Translations under genes and position numbers: made by a program
The notes under the pieces: model-generated
What the model was told of the DNA's origin: nothing
The model's database searches: none
The model's input: only the letters and a program-made list of their open reading frames with translations
From: an uncultured Roseobacter sp.
GTDB taxonomy: Bacteria; Pseudomonadota; Alphaproteobacteria; Rhodobacterales; Rhodobacteraceae
Assembly: GCF_947495025.1 (NCBI RefSeq)
Contig: NZ_CANLXG010000002.1
Span: forward strand, 868,001-932,000
Reading direction: 5' to 3'
Length of the DNA stretch: 64,000 bases
Shown here: positions 10,023 through 18,248 of the stretch, one piece after another
Numbering within the stretch: position 1 is the stretch's first letter
Layout of the letters: every line of letters begins with the position of its first letter

Positions 10023-11564
10023 TCAGTTTTCGCCGATGGCCGACACACGGCGCCGTGCCTTTTTGGCACCTGTGGAAATAAACCGGATGACCGTTGCGCC
10101 CGAGGCGATTCTGGACACCGTGCAGGTCAGTCTGTTGCCATTCTTGAGCGTTACCGGCATCTGCCAGGATTCCCGGTCTCCGAATTCGAGTACGAAATCC
10201 GTCAGCGCTGCCCACCGTGCACCGGGTTCTGTGAGGTTTTTCCATTCGCGAACGGAATCGGCAATTGTCACGTCGGCAAAGGAGCTGTCCGGGTCCAGAC
10301 CCCACATATCGCGATACGCGGTATTGCAGAAAGTGAGCACGCCGGTGGAGGAGAAAACAACGAGTCCCTCATCGAAAGTATCCAGCAGTGATTGCCCCAG
10401 CTCGAGCTCGGCCCGGAAGTTCCGGGTCAGGGATATCTCGGCACTGATGTCCTCGATCAGAAATGCGATCGCCCCGTCCGGATGCGGGCGTCCGCGCACA
10501 CGGTAAGTCTGACCTGTTTCAAGCGTCCATGTTTCCTGATAGCGGCCATCGGTCGCTGCGGCGATCACCTCGGCGATCTGCTGTCTCCAGGTGCCATAGT
10601 CCTTGGGTTCCGGCATACGGCGGTTCTCGCGCATCCGGTCGAAAAACGACAACAGGGTCGGGCGCCCGCTGAGGAAATCCGCGGGCAGACCCGTCAGATC
10701 AATCAGCGCAGGATTAAACAGCGCCAGTTGCCCGTTGCGGTCAAAAATGGCCAGACCGATGGACAGCTGCGCAAAGGTTTTGGCCAGTGTCTGAACAAAG
10801 TTGCGCTGGGCGGCTTCGGACCGGACGACGGCATTGATGTTGACCGCGTGGTAGATACGCGTGTCACCCACCTGGGCGGTTGTAACGTCATACCAGTCTG
10901 TCATTCCGCCGTCGGCCGTTTCTGCCGACATGCGCCGGGGACCGTCTGTTGTCGGACCGATCTCATTTACAGCAAGCACCGGCGTACCTGCACTTGGCTT
11001 GCGGTTATAGAGCCTGCTGTAAAGCTGCTCATACGCGGCATTGAACCACGTGACATAGCCATCCTGGTCAATCTGCCAGACGGCGTGGGGGGTGGTGTCA
11101 CTCGCGCGGCGGAGGTGTTCAAGTTCCAGATTGAGGGCCCGCAGCTGCTGGGACTGCGCGGCACCGGCCATCCCGTTCTCGATCATCTGGACCTGGGTAA
11201 AGCGGCCTTTGCGTGAGACACATAAGGTGGCTTTGTCATCGGCGTTGCGGGCCTGAACGGTCAGGTTTGAACCCTGAGTATCGGAAAGAGATGACGGCAG
11301 GCCCGGAAACCGGCCGAGCATGCGTTCGCGCCAGGTTGTCCAGTCGTCATGGCCCGGCAGCGGATGATACACTTCGAGAGCGGCCTCTGACGCATGATGT
11401 AAGCGCTCGTTCTCAAACAGAAACGAGACACCTTCTGACAGCTTCTGGGTCATATTCCGACGGCTCACAACTGACTGCCCGCGCGGCGAAATGATCCACG
11501 CGAGGCCAGCGAGCGCGCTCACGGCAGCGGCGCTCACGATAACCGTGATTTCCCAGAGCGTCAT
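10023..11564 (-). CDS. Membrane-anchored multi-PAS protein without kinase domain
   Basis: 513 residues with an N-terminal transmembrane segment at about residues 5-25 and then three PAS-like modules starting near residues 155, 265 and 400. Each opens with a typical PAS strand, for example AVWQIDQDGYVTWFNAAYE and GLAIFDRNGQLALFNPALI. After the third PAS module the protein simply ends with a basic tail, so no histidine-kinase, GGDEF or HTH output domain is present. It lies 58 bp upstream of tsaE on the same strand. A perfect TTAA-N7-TTAA site stands about 53-67 bp upstream of its start. The ligand and partner are unknown; it may act as a sensor adaptor for a separate kinase. Confidence 0.85.
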   Translation of the reverse strand: MTLWEITVIVSAAAVSALAGLAWIISPRGQSVVSRRNMTQKLSEGVSFLFENERLHHASEAALEVYHPLPGHDDWTTWRERMLGRFPGLPSSLSDTQGSNLTVQARNADDKATLCVSRKGRFTQVQMIENGMAGAAQSQQLRALNLELEHLRRASDTTPHAVWQIDQDGYVTWFNAAYEQLYSRLYNRKPSAGTPVLAVNEIGPTTDGPRRMSAETADGGMTDWYDVTTAQVGDTRIYHAVNINAVVRSEAAQRNFVQTLAKTFAQLSIGLAIFDRNGQLALFNPALIDLTGLPADFLSGRPTLLSFFDRMRENRRMPEPKDYGTWRQQIAEVIAAATDGRYQETWTLETGQTYRVRGRPHPDGAIAFLIEDISAEISLTRNFRAELELGQSLLDTFDEGLVVFSSTGVLTFCNTAYRDMWGLDPDSSFADVTIADSVREWKNLTEPGARWAALTDFVLEFGDRESWQMPVTLKNGNRLTCTVSRIASGATVIRFISTGAKKARRRVSAIGEN

Positions 11565-11616
11565 TTTTTCGTACCCTGTCGTAGCAATAATGCTGCTTCA
11601 GGATCGTGGATTGTGG

Positions 11617-11631
11617 TTAACGCGTCGTTAA
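11617..11631. promoter_or_regulatory. Candidate CtrA binding site (TTAA-N7-TTAA)
   Basis: TTAACGCGTCGTTAA is a perfect match to the full alphaproteobacterial CtrA consensus TTAA-N7-TTAA. It lies in the intergenic space between regB and the PAS gene, 53-67 bp upstream of the PAS start codon. The match is seen in the sequence; occupancy by CtrA is an inference. Confidence 0.5.
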
Positions 11632-11665
11632 CAATACCGTCGCACGGCTCAGGTTTTAAAGAATT

Positions 11666-13054
11666 CTAAACGGATATCCTGGTGTTGAGGCCGGTTGGAG
11701 CGGGCGTGTCCCCTGTCCGCGCGTCGATCAGCCTGCGGGCCCAGGTGACTTCGACCACGGCGCCGATGCTGTCGGGTGATCGTGGCGCAGCCGAAGACGG
11801 ATCCCGCCCGTTTGCAAAGCTGAGCTCGGCGCCTGATCGTTCAAGGAGCGTTTTCGCAATGAACAGACCGAGGCCCATACCCTCGTACTCGGGCCGTGCC
11901 CGACGCTCGGATCCGCTGCGACGCTGGCGCATAAACGGATCGCCAATCCGCCCGATCAGCTGAGAGGGAAAACCCGGGCCATTGTCGATGATACGCAAGG
12001 CAATCTGTTCATCAGACCAGCGGGCCTCTACCCAGACTTCGGAATGAGCAAAGTCGACTGCGTTCTGGATAAGATTGCGCACACCGTGAATGATCTCTGG
12101 CTTTCTCAGGATGGACGGTTGCTCCATCGCATCGCCGGATGCCTCAAAATGCACCTGCTTACCGCGATCGGTGTGCGGCTCTCCCGCTTCTTCCAGTACG
12201 GCCATCAGAGGGGCCTGTCGCAGGTGCAGATCGTCTTTGCCCGCACGCCCCATGTCGCGCAGAATATCACGGCAGCGGTCGGCCTGTTCGCGGATAAGGG
12301 CTGCGTCCTCCTGCAGGTCGGGCCGGTCAGACAGTTCCTCCAGCAGCTCACCACTTGCCAGTTTAATGGTTGCGAGCGGTGTGCCGAGTTCGTGCGCGGC
12401 GGCGGCAACAACACCCCCCAGATCCGTCAGTTTCTGTTCACGGGACAGTGCCATCTGGGTCGCTGAAAGAGCATCGGACATAGAGTGAATCTCTGATGTC
12501 ACACGCATGGAATAGGCACTGATAAAGACAATTGCGATGATCAGAGCCGTCCAGTTGCCAAAGACAAAGACGTCCGGAATTTCGAGGATGAACCCCTGGT
12601 GGGTCCGCAGAGGAAAATGGAAAACCGAGAGCAGTGAGACAGCGAAAATAGCAGTCGCGCCCAGAAAAACCGTTGAGCGGAAACTCAGAACCGCCGCCGA
12701 GACAGTGACCGGCCCAAGCACCAGCAGCGCAAACGGATTGTGCAGCCCGCCTGTCAGAAACAGCAGAATGCTCAGCTGCAGCAGGTCAAACAGGACCATC
12801 AGCATGTTCTCTGTTTCCGTCAGGCGTTTGTTTTCCGGAAAGACGAACATGGAAACCAGATTGGCGATCACCGAAGTGCCGATCACCAGATAGCAAAGGC
12901 CGAGGTTCAGCTGCAGGCCGTAAAAATTCTGCGCCACCGTTATCGCGGTCAGCTGTCCGGCAACCGCAAACCAGCGCAGCAGAATCATCGTGCGCAGACG
13001 TATCCAGTTCGCGCGAAACTGTCCGCTCAGAGGTCTGACGTCAGAGCCGGGCAT
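11666..13054 (-). CDS. regB: Redox-responsive sensor histidine kinase RegB/PrrB
   Basis: Membrane sensor kinase of the global RegBA (PrrBA) system, which adjusts photosynthesis, respiration, carbon and nitrogen fixation genes to redox state. The 462 residues include about six N-terminal membrane segments. The quinone-site motif GGLHNPF is at residues 102-108, the H-box AHELGTPLA has His221, and the redox cysteine is Cys261 in DRCRDI. The N- and G-box motifs NLIQNAVDFA and DNGPGFP follow. I chose the ATG at 13054, spaced 8 bp from AAGAGG, rather than an upstream GTG. It is divergent from senC and regA, the classic arrangement. Confidence 0.96.
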   Translation of the reverse strand: MPGSDVRPLSGQFRANWIRLRTMILLRWFAVAGQLTAITVAQNFYGLQLNLGLCYLVIGTSVIANLVSMFVFPENKRLTETENMLMVLFDLLQLSILLFLTGGLHNPFALLVLGPVTVSAAVLSFRSTVFLGATAIFAVSLLSVFHFPLRTHQGFILEIPDVFVFGNWTALIIAIVFISAYSMRVTSEIHSMSDALSATQMALSREQKLTDLGGVVAAAAHELGTPLATIKLASGELLEELSDRPDLQEDAALIREQADRCRDILRDMGRAGKDDLHLRQAPLMAVLEEAGEPHTDRGKQVHFEASGDAMEQPSILRKPEIIHGVRNLIQNAVDFAHSEVWVEARWSDEQIALRIIDNGPGFPSQLIGRIGDPFMRQRRSGSERRARPEYEGMGLGLFIAKTLLERSGAELSFANGRDPSSAAPRSPDSIGAVVEVTWARRLIDARTGDTPAPTGLNTRISV

Positions 13055-13147
13055 CAAAATCACCTCTTCTTGAGTTGCACATGTGTCGCAGGACGTTAGG
13101 ACTGCGCCCTGCTAGGATCAACCCGTCAGCTTTCGTTGGAGTCTGTA
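13055..13147. promoter_or_regulatory. regB / senC divergent promoter region
   Basis: 93 bp separate the regB and senC starts and must hold both promoters. It contains an inverted repeat CGCAG-N10-CTGCG and a GTCGC element at 13085-13089, which resembles half of the loose GCGGC-N5-GTCGC RegA target known from Rhodobacter. RegA autoregulation at this spot is known in relatives; the site assignment here is tentative. Confidence 0.4.
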
Positions 13148-13771
13148 ATGAACGCGCGTCTTATTGCCCCGCTTGCCGTCCTGGGAATTGCCGTCTTTGT
13201 CGGTGTCTTCTGGTTTGTTTCACAACCTGATCCCAACGCAGACCAGTTTGCGCAGTGCCGGGCAAGTCAGATTGCGGGTGGCGCGGGATCGATCGGCGGG
13301 CCCTTTGAACTTGTGAACGCCTCCGGTGAAACCGTCACAGACAAAGACGTGATTACAGAGCCTTCGATCCTCTATTTCGGCTATACCTTCTGCCCGGACG
13401 TCTGCCCGCTCGATACGGCGCGCAACGCAGAGGCGGTGGACATCCTGGCCGAGCGCGGGATCACGGCAACCCCCGTCTTTATCACTGTCGATCCTGCGCG
13501 GGACACGCCGGAAGTGGTGGGCGATTTTGCCTATAATCTTCACGAGCGGATGATTGGTCTGACCGGATCGGATGCGCAGATCAAAGCGGCCAGTGAAGCG
13601 TACCGTACATACTACAAGGCCCACGAGGGCGATGATGAGTTTTATCTCGTTGATCACTCGACATTCAGCTACCTGGTACTCCCTGAGCAGGGTTTTGTTG
13701 AGTTCTTCCGGCGTGAAGCGACACCTGAACAGATGGCAGACACGGTGGCCTGCTTTGTCGAAAGCGCCTGA
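13148..13771 (+). CDS. senC: SCO1/SenC copper chaperone for cytochrome oxidase
   Basis: Membrane-anchored periplasmic Sco-family protein, PrrC/SenC, 207 residues, that delivers copper to cytochrome c oxidase and is linked to the RegB signal in Rhodobacter. An N-terminal anchor spans about residues 7-25. The copper ligands are in CPDVCP (Cys82, Cys86), with His169 in VDHST. The chosen ATG at 13148 follows TTGGAG with 6-bp spacing; an in-frame ATG 12 bp upstream is less well placed. It is the first gene of senC-regA and divergent from regB. Confidence 0.94.
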   Translation: MNARLIAPLAVLGIAVFVGVFWFVSQPDPNADQFAQCRASQIAGGAGSIGGPFELVNASGETVTDKDVITEPSILYFGYTFCPDVCPLDTARNAEAVDILAERGITATPVFITVDPARDTPEVVGDFAYNLHERMIGLTGSDAQIKAASEAYRTYYKAHEGDDEFYLVDHSTFSYLVLPEQGFVEFFRREATPEQMADTVACFVESA

Positions 13772-13864
13772 TTTTTTTGAATAACTGAGATGTCCCGTTT
13801 GACCTGAGACCCTTCGCGCCTCATATAATTGCGAAATAAAAAACTCAGGGAACCGCGTGCGCCA

Positions 13865-14419
13865 ATGCCAGATATGATTGATCTCGAACCCGGGGCCGAC
13901 CGGAGTATTCTGCTGCTCGACGATGATGAGCCGTTTCTGCGACGCCTGGCCAAGGCGATGGAAAAGCGTGGTTTTGAAGTTGAGACTGCGGGGTCTGTCG
14001 CCGCCGGTAAAGCGATCGCAACCGCGCGTCCCCCTGCCTTTGCAGTTGTTGATCTGCGGCTGGAGGACGGCAACGGGCTTGATGTGGTTGAGGTGCTTCA
14101 GGAAAAACGTCCCGATGCGCGCGTTGTGGTCCTGACCGGATACGGTGCGATTGCGACAGCAGTTGCAGCGGTCAAGATCGGAGCGGTGGACTATCTCTCA
14201 AAACCTGCGGATGCCGCAGACATCGTGAACGCCCTGCTGGCCCGCGGCGACGATCTGCCCCCGCCGCCCGAAAACCCGATGAGTGCAGACCGCGTGCGGT
14301 GGGAACACATTCAGCGTGTGTTTGAACTCTGTGACCGGAATGTGAGCGAAACTGCGCGCCGTCTGAACATGCATCGGCGGACACTGCAGCGTATTCTGGC
14401 GAAACGCTCACCACGGTAA
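13865..14419 (+). CDS. regA: Response regulator RegA/PrrA/ActR
   Basis: 184-residue DNA-binding response regulator partnered with RegB. The receiver domain has the acidic pocket LLLDDDEPF, the phospho-acceptor Asp63 in VVDLRLEDGNG, and KP of LSKPADAAD. A polyproline linker, LPPPPENPMSADR, leads to a Fis-type helix-turn-helix, ETARRLNMHRRTLQRILAKR. From the linker to the C-terminus it is essentially the sequence known from Rhodobacter, showing very strong conservation. The ATG at 13865 was chosen by family length; the ribosome binding site is weak. It lies 93 bp after senC. Confidence 0.97.
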   Translation: MPDMIDLEPGADRSILLLDDDEPFLRRLAKAMEKRGFEVETAGSVAAGKAIATARPPAFAVVDLRLEDGNGLDVVEVLQEKRPDARVVVLTGYGAIATAVAAVKIGAVDYLSKPADAADIVNALLARGDDLPPPPENPMSADRVRWEHIQRVFELCDRNVSETARRLNMHRRTLQRILAKRSPR

Positions 14420-14440
14420 AGCCGCCGTCTGCTTCGAGTT

Positions 14441-14474
14441 GGTCAAACCCCGGTTCGCAGTGCCGGGTTGAACC
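14441..14474. other. Imperfect inverted repeat between convergent regA and GNAT gene
   Basis: GGTCAAACCCCGG and CCGGGTTGAACC form an imperfect hairpin with a 9-nt loop in the 83 bp between the two convergent genes. No T-tract follows on either strand, so it may slow RNA polymerase or protect 3' ends, but it is not a classical terminator. Confidence 0.3.
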
Positions 14475-14502
14475 GTGCCCTGTTCGGCGTCCCCGGCCGG
14501 TT

Positions 14503-14988
14503 TCAGAAATCGTAGCGTTTGCTGACCTTGTCCACGACCATGCCGTTTGCCAGCGCCTGGTCTTTGTGCTGGGCGTAGGTTTCAAACCCACGGCTCTGAT
14601 AATAGGCCAGGCCGCCCGCATTATCCGCGCGGATTGTGGCATTGATCCATGAATATCCGAAATCTCTGGCAGCAGAACGGCTCGCCTCGAACAGCCGGGA
14701 TCCGATGCCAAGGCCGGTCTGGCCTACTTTGACAAAAGTGGCGATATCGCAGGCTTCCGGGGGCAGGTCGCGGTGGGGCTCAATCGACTGAAACCCCAGA
14801 ACCCCGCCGTCCTGATCCTCGGCCAGGTGCCACGCTGACCGGTCGGGCGCCTGCCGGAACCAACCCCTGAGTGTATCCGCGGTCACCTCGTTAGTGAATG
14901 CGGTTGTCCCGCCTTTGCGGATGATCGCATTCAGCAGATCAGCCATGTCGCGGGCATCCATATCGCCGGCACGGCGGACAGTGATCAT
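14503..14988 (-). CDS. GNAT family N-acetyltransferase
   Basis: 161-residue acetyl-CoA-dependent acyltransferase of the GNAT fold. The acetyl-CoA binding loop corresponds to GQTGLGIGSRLFEASRSAA near residues 90-108, followed by the INATIRADNAGGLAYYQSRGF segment typical of phosphinothricin-acetyltransferase-like members. The acceptor substrate cannot be read from sequence. Its start overlaps the stop of the upstream HD hydrolase gene by 4 bp, so they form a two-gene unit. Confidence 0.85.
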   Translation of the reverse strand: MITVRRAGDMDARDMADLLNAIIRKGGTTAFTNEVTADTLRGWFRQAPDRSAWHLAEDQDGGVLGFQSIEPHRDLPPEACDIATFVKVGQTGLGIGSRLFEASRSAARDFGYSWINATIRADNAGGLAYYQSRGFETYAQHKDQALANGMVVDKVSKRYDF

Positions 14989-15581
14989 CCCATTTCCTCC
15001 AGAAGTTCTGCATGTCGTGCGGTAAAGGCCGCGCGGGTTTCTACCGGTGGGCGCAGCACAATCGAAAGACCCTGCATCAGTGCCGCGTCCGGCTGGCCAA
15101 AGAATTTCGTCGCTTCGGTCGCCGAAAATCCGGCGATTTGTGTGGCTTCCATCCAGGCGCTGATCTTATCCGCTTTCTTGATCTGTTTTTTGACCGTTCC
15201 CGGCAGGCTGGCTGGCAGACCAAACCTCAGATGCACGGCGGCCATCAGCCGGTCATCAAGTGCGCCATAGCCCGGACCCACCGCAGATTTGACCGGCGAG
15301 ATCATGTCCCCGATCACATATTCCGGTGCGTCATGCAGCAGGGCCGCCAGCCGCCATTTCGCCGGTGCTTTTGATGCGATACGGCCAAAAATCGTCTCTG
15401 TTAAAAGGGAATGCTCGGCAACTGAATAGGCATAATCACCGTGTGTCTGACCATTCCAGCGCGCAACAAAAGCGAGGCCATGGGCGATGTCCTCGATTTC
15501 GATATCGACCGGCGTCGGGTCCAGCAGATCCAGTCTGCGCCCCGACAGCATCCGCTGCCATGCCCGTGTTTTTGTCGCCAT
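14985..15581 (-). CDS. HD-domain hydrolase, YfbR-like
   Basis: 198-residue HD-superfamily metal-dependent phosphohydrolase. The HD signature is ALLHDAPEYVIGDM, preceded by a conserved histidine in VAEHSLL. This resembles the YfbR family of 5'-deoxynucleotidases, so a nucleotide monophosphate substrate is likely but not proven. The ATG at 15581 was chosen for its spacing to AAGG; a GTG 9 bp upstream is possible. It is followed by the GNAT gene with a 4-bp overlap and is divergent from ahcY. Confidence 0.82.
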   Translation of the reverse strand: MATKTRAWQRMLSGRRLDLLDPTPVDIEIEDIAHGLAFVARWNGQTHGDYAYSVAEHSLLTETIFGRIASKAPAKWRLAALLHDAPEYVIGDMISPVKSAVGPGYGALDDRLMAAVHLRFGLPASLPGTVKKQIKKADKISAWMEATQIAGFSATEATKFFGQPDAALMQGLSIVLRPPVETRAAFTARHAELLEEMG

Positions 15582-15662
15582 TGATCCCACCTTTCAGACG
15601 GCGGTTGTACCCGTCACCGAGGGAAAATCAAACCGGCTGTCGCCGGAAAAGGATCAGTAAAT

Positions 15663-15715
15663 GACACTGTTCCCTCGCAGGACCCGGAAACCCGGTAACA
15701 CAGTGTTCACCTGCG
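15663..15715 (+). ncRNA. Candidate pseudoknot RNA in ahcY leader
   Basis: A compact H-type pseudoknot can be drawn. ACACTGT (15664-15670) pairs with ACAGTGT (15700-15706). CGCAGG (15676-15681) pairs with CCTGCG (15710-15715). An internal hairpin CCGG-AAAC-CCGG occupies 15684-15695. The order of elements (stem 5', pseudoknot 5', hairpin, stem 3', pseudoknot 3') is the same as in SAH riboswitches, but the conserved core bases of that class as I know them are absent. It lies 80-130 nt upstream of the ahcY start. Ligand control is inference. Confidence 0.45.
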
Positions 15716-15721
15716 TCACCG

Positions 15722-15765
15722 CACCCGCATTGTGTTGTACACGCTGCGGTGTTATCTGCGCCGCA
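15722..15765 (+). other. Mutually exclusive hairpins before ahcY
   Basis: TGCGG at 15745-15749 can pair either with CCGCA at 15725-15729, closing a hairpin that also holds GTG/CAC, or with a second CCGCA at 15761-15765. The two pairings exclude each other and sit between the pseudoknot and the AGGA ribosome binding site at 15781-15784, so they could act as an expression platform. This is a drawing by eye. Confidence 0.3.
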
Positions 15766-15794
15766 AAACCAGAGAGTCACAGGATCGTACAAAC

Positions 15795-17183
15795 ATGGCC
15801 AATGATTACATTGTAAAAGACATCGCGCTGGCGGAATACGGCCGCAAGGAACTCGACATTGCCGAGACGGAAATGCCGGGTCTGATGGCGCTCCGCGAGG
15901 AATACGGCGAGAGCAAGCCGCTGAAGGGCGCGCGTATCGTGGGCTCGCTGCATATGACGATCCAGACCGCTGTTCTGATCGAGACGCTGGTGGCGCTTGG
16001 CGCTGATGTGCGCTGGGCCTCGTGCAACATCTTTTCCACGCAGGACCACGCGGCGGCCGCGATTGCCGCAGGTGGCACGCCGGTCTTCGCGATCAAAGGT
16101 CAGAGCCTGGAAGAGCACTGGGATTACCTCGACAAATCCTTCCTGTTTGAGGAAGGCCCGAACCTGATCCTGGACGATGGTGGTGACGCCACGCTTTATA
16201 TCCTGCTGGGCGCGCGCGCTGAGGCCGGCGAAGAAATCATCCCCGTTCCGGGATCCGAGGAAGAAGTTGCGATCAAGGCGCAGATCAAGAAACGCATGGA
16301 AGCAAGCCCCGGCTGGTTCACCAAAATGCGTGACCAGATCGTTGGTGTCTCTGAGGAAACAACAACCGGCGTACACCGTCTTTATGAACTGGTGCGTGAA
16401 GGCCAGCTGCCCTTCCCGGCGATCAACGTGAACGATTCTGTGACCAAGTCGAAGTTTGACAATAAATACGGCTGTAAGGAATCGCTGGTCGACGGTATCC
16501 GCCGCGCCACCGACACCATGATGGCCGGCAAGGTTGCCGTTGTGATGGGTTACGGTGATGTTGGCAAAGGGTCTGCGGCTTCACTGCGCGGTGCCGGTGC
16601 CCGCGTGAAGGTCACTGAAGTGGACCCGATCTGTGCGCTGCAGGCAGCGATGGACGGTTTTGAGGTCGTGCTGCTCGAAGATGTGGTTGGTTCCGCGGAT
16701 ATCTTCATCACCACCACCGGCAACAAGGACGTGATCCGCATTGAGCACATGCGCGAGATGAAGGACATGGCGATCGTCGGCAACATCGGCCACTTTGACA
16801 ATGAAATCCAGGTTGCCGCGCTGAAGAACCACAAGTGGACCAGCATCAAAGAGCAGGTGGATATGATCGAGATGCCGAACGGCAACCGTCTGATCCTGCT
16901 GTCCGAGGGCCGTCTGCTGAACCTCGGCAATGCAACGGGCCACCCGTCTTTCGTGATGTCCGCGTCCTTTACCAACCAGGTTCTGGCTCAGATCGAGCTG
17001 TGGACCAAAGGGGATGAGTACAAAAACGACGTCTACATCCTGCCCAAGCATCTGGATGAAAAGGTCGCTCGTCTGCACCTGGCCCGGATCGGTGTGAAAC
17101 TGACCGAGCTGGACAAGGACCAGGCGGCCTATATCGGTGTGAAACCCGAAGGTCCGTTCAAGCCGGAACATTACCGGTACTGA
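15795..17183 (+). CDS. ahcY: Adenosylhomocysteinase (SAH hydrolase)
   Basis: Cytosolic NAD-dependent enzyme that reversibly splits S-adenosylhomocysteine into homocysteine and adenosine, recycling the by-product of methylations. The 462 residues match the long bacterial form. The NAD-binding motif is [13 protein letters not shown], the catalytic region contains [11 protein letters not shown], and the C-terminus ends KPEHYRY as in the family. The start is the ATG at 15795 behind AGGA; upstream in-frame codons belong to the leader. A 2-bp gap couples it to a small membrane protein. The leader contains a candidate structured RNA. Confidence 0.97.
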   Translation: MANDYIVKDIALAEYGRKELDIAETEMPGLMALREEYGESKPLKGARIVGSLHMTIQTAVLIETLVALGADVRWASCNIFSTQDHAAAAIAAGGTPVFAIKGQSLEEHWDYLDKSFLFEEGPNLILDDGGDATLYILLGARAEAGEEIIPVPGSEEEVAIKAQIKKRMEASPGWFTKMRDQIVGVSEETTTGVHRLYELVREGQLPFPAINVNDSVTKSKFDNKYGCKESLVDGIRRATDTMMAGKVAVVMGYGDVGKGSAASLRGAGARVKVTEVDPICALQAAMDGFEVVLLEDVVGSADIFITTTGNKDVIRIEHMREMKDMAIVGNIGHFDNEIQVAALKNHKWTSIKEQVDMIEMPNGNRLILLSEGRLLNLGNATGHPSFVMSASFTNQVLAQIELWTKGDEYKNDVYILPKHLDEKVARLHLARIGVKLTELDKDQAAYIGVKPEGPFKPEHYRY

Positions 17184-17185
17184 TA

Positions 17186-17632
17186 ATGGCTGACGCGCGC
17201 ATTGAACGCTCGGCCGAGAACGATGCGGTCTACCGCTATATCCGCAGTGAGATTCAGTTCGAACTGTCGCTGATCAATGCGCGTGTCAACTGGCTGGTGA
17301 CCAGCCAGGCCTTTCTCTTTGTGCCTCTGACCCTTGGCGCCCGGCAGGGTGGCATCGGTGCCTCCGTCTATTATCCGGTCATTCCCGTGCTTGGCGTGAT
17401 TATCTGCGCGCTGGTGCTGGTCTCGGTGGTCGCTGCGGTCTGGCGCAGCCGCCAGTGGCGGGCCAAGGGCGAGCAGGGGGCCTATGCCGGGCGCGACAAT
17501 CGCGACGCCTTTGATATTGTCCTGCCGCACAGCCCGATGATCCCACGCATGGGTCTCATTGGTGGCATGGGCGTACCTCTGGCGCTGGTCGGCGTCTGGC
17601 TGTGGCTGCTGACAGCACCGCCGGGCGGGTGA
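17186..17632 (+). CDS. Small integral membrane protein co-transcribed with ahcY
   Basis: 148 residues with three hydrophobic segments at about residues 34-52, 62-86 and 122-142, and a charged N-terminus of about 30 residues rich in acidic and arginine residues. I recognise no named family. It starts 2 bp after the ahcY stop, so the two are almost certainly co-transcribed, but no functional link to SAH metabolism is evident from the sequence. Confidence 0.75.
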   Translation: MADARIERSAENDAVYRYIRSEIQFELSLINARVNWLVTSQAFLFVPLTLGARQGGIGASVYYPVIPVLGVIICALVLVSVVAAVWRSRQWRAKGEQGAYAGRDNRDAFDIVLPHSPMIPRMGLIGGMGVPLALVGVWLWLLTAPPGG

Positions 17633-17826
17633 AAAGACCCTGCACAGCGCCCCGTTTCAGACCGCTTTTCCCGCCTTGCCCGCAAGCGGCCGGAATATTC
17701 ATGCGAGCGGTTCCCCGCACAGGGGAATATCTGTCGCAAAAACCCCCTTTTTTGAAACAGAATATACCTCTAGTCTTTCAGGAGGCCGCGGGGGAGCGGT
17801 CATTAATTTAAGGTGGGAGACCTATT

Positions 17827-18168
17827 ATGGGCAAACGCGACGATCTTATCGCGCAGTATGCGGACGATCTGAAAAACAAATGCGGCATGGAAGCAGACAT
17901 GGATCTGCTGACAAAGGTAACTATTGGCTGCGGTCCGGCGATCTATGACGCTGACGCATCCACTGTTGCCGGCAGTCAGGCTTCTGAGCTTGAAACAGTC
18001 AAAAACAATTTTCTGATCAAGAAACTGGGCCTGGCAGATGGTCCGGAACTGATGGCTGCGATCAACAGCGTTATCGAGACCTATGGCAAATCTGAGCGCA
18101 ACAAATACCGCGCCGTCGTATATTACATGCTGACCAAGCATTTCGGCAAAGAGTCCGTATACAGCTGA
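17827..18168 (+). CDS. DUF2853 family protein
   Basis: Small soluble protein of 113 residues that matches the DUF2853 family as I know it: it opens with KRDDLIAQYADDLKNKCG and contains TKVTIGCGPAIYDADAST. Function unknown. The start follows a strong AAGGTGGGAG site. The 194-bp upstream gap contains an inverted repeat TTCCCC-GCACA-GGGGAA at 17711-17727 that could be an operator. A canonical terminator follows, so it is probably monocistronic. Confidence 0.88.
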   Translation: MGKRDDLIAQYADDLKNKCGMEADMDLLTKVTIGCGPAIYDADASTVAGSQASELETVKNNFLIKKLGLADGPELMAAINSVIETYGKSERNKYRAVVYYMLTKHFGKESVYS

Positions 18169-18188
18169 TCAAAGCGGATTTTCCGTCT

Positions 18189-18218
18189 GAAACGCCCTGC
18201 ATCATGTGGGGCGTTTTC
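18189..18218 (+). terminator. Rho-independent terminator of DUF2853 gene
   Basis: AACGCCC (18191-18197) and GGGCGTT (18208-18214) form a 7-bp stem with a 10-nt loop, followed by a T-rich run, 22 bp after the DUF2853 stop codon. Confidence 0.85.
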
Positions 18219-18248
18219 TATTTGTATCGTATTTAATCTATTGAATGT

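Noticed and set aside
11656..11670. Second CtrA site, TTAA-N7-TAAA, at the regB 3' end
   Set aside because: It has a mismatch and overlaps the regB stop codon, and a perfect site lies close by; too weak to list as a feature.
15663..15795. Calling the ahcY leader a known SAH riboswitch
   Set aside because: The topology is similar but the conserved core bases of the class are not seen, so it is listed only as a candidate RNA.
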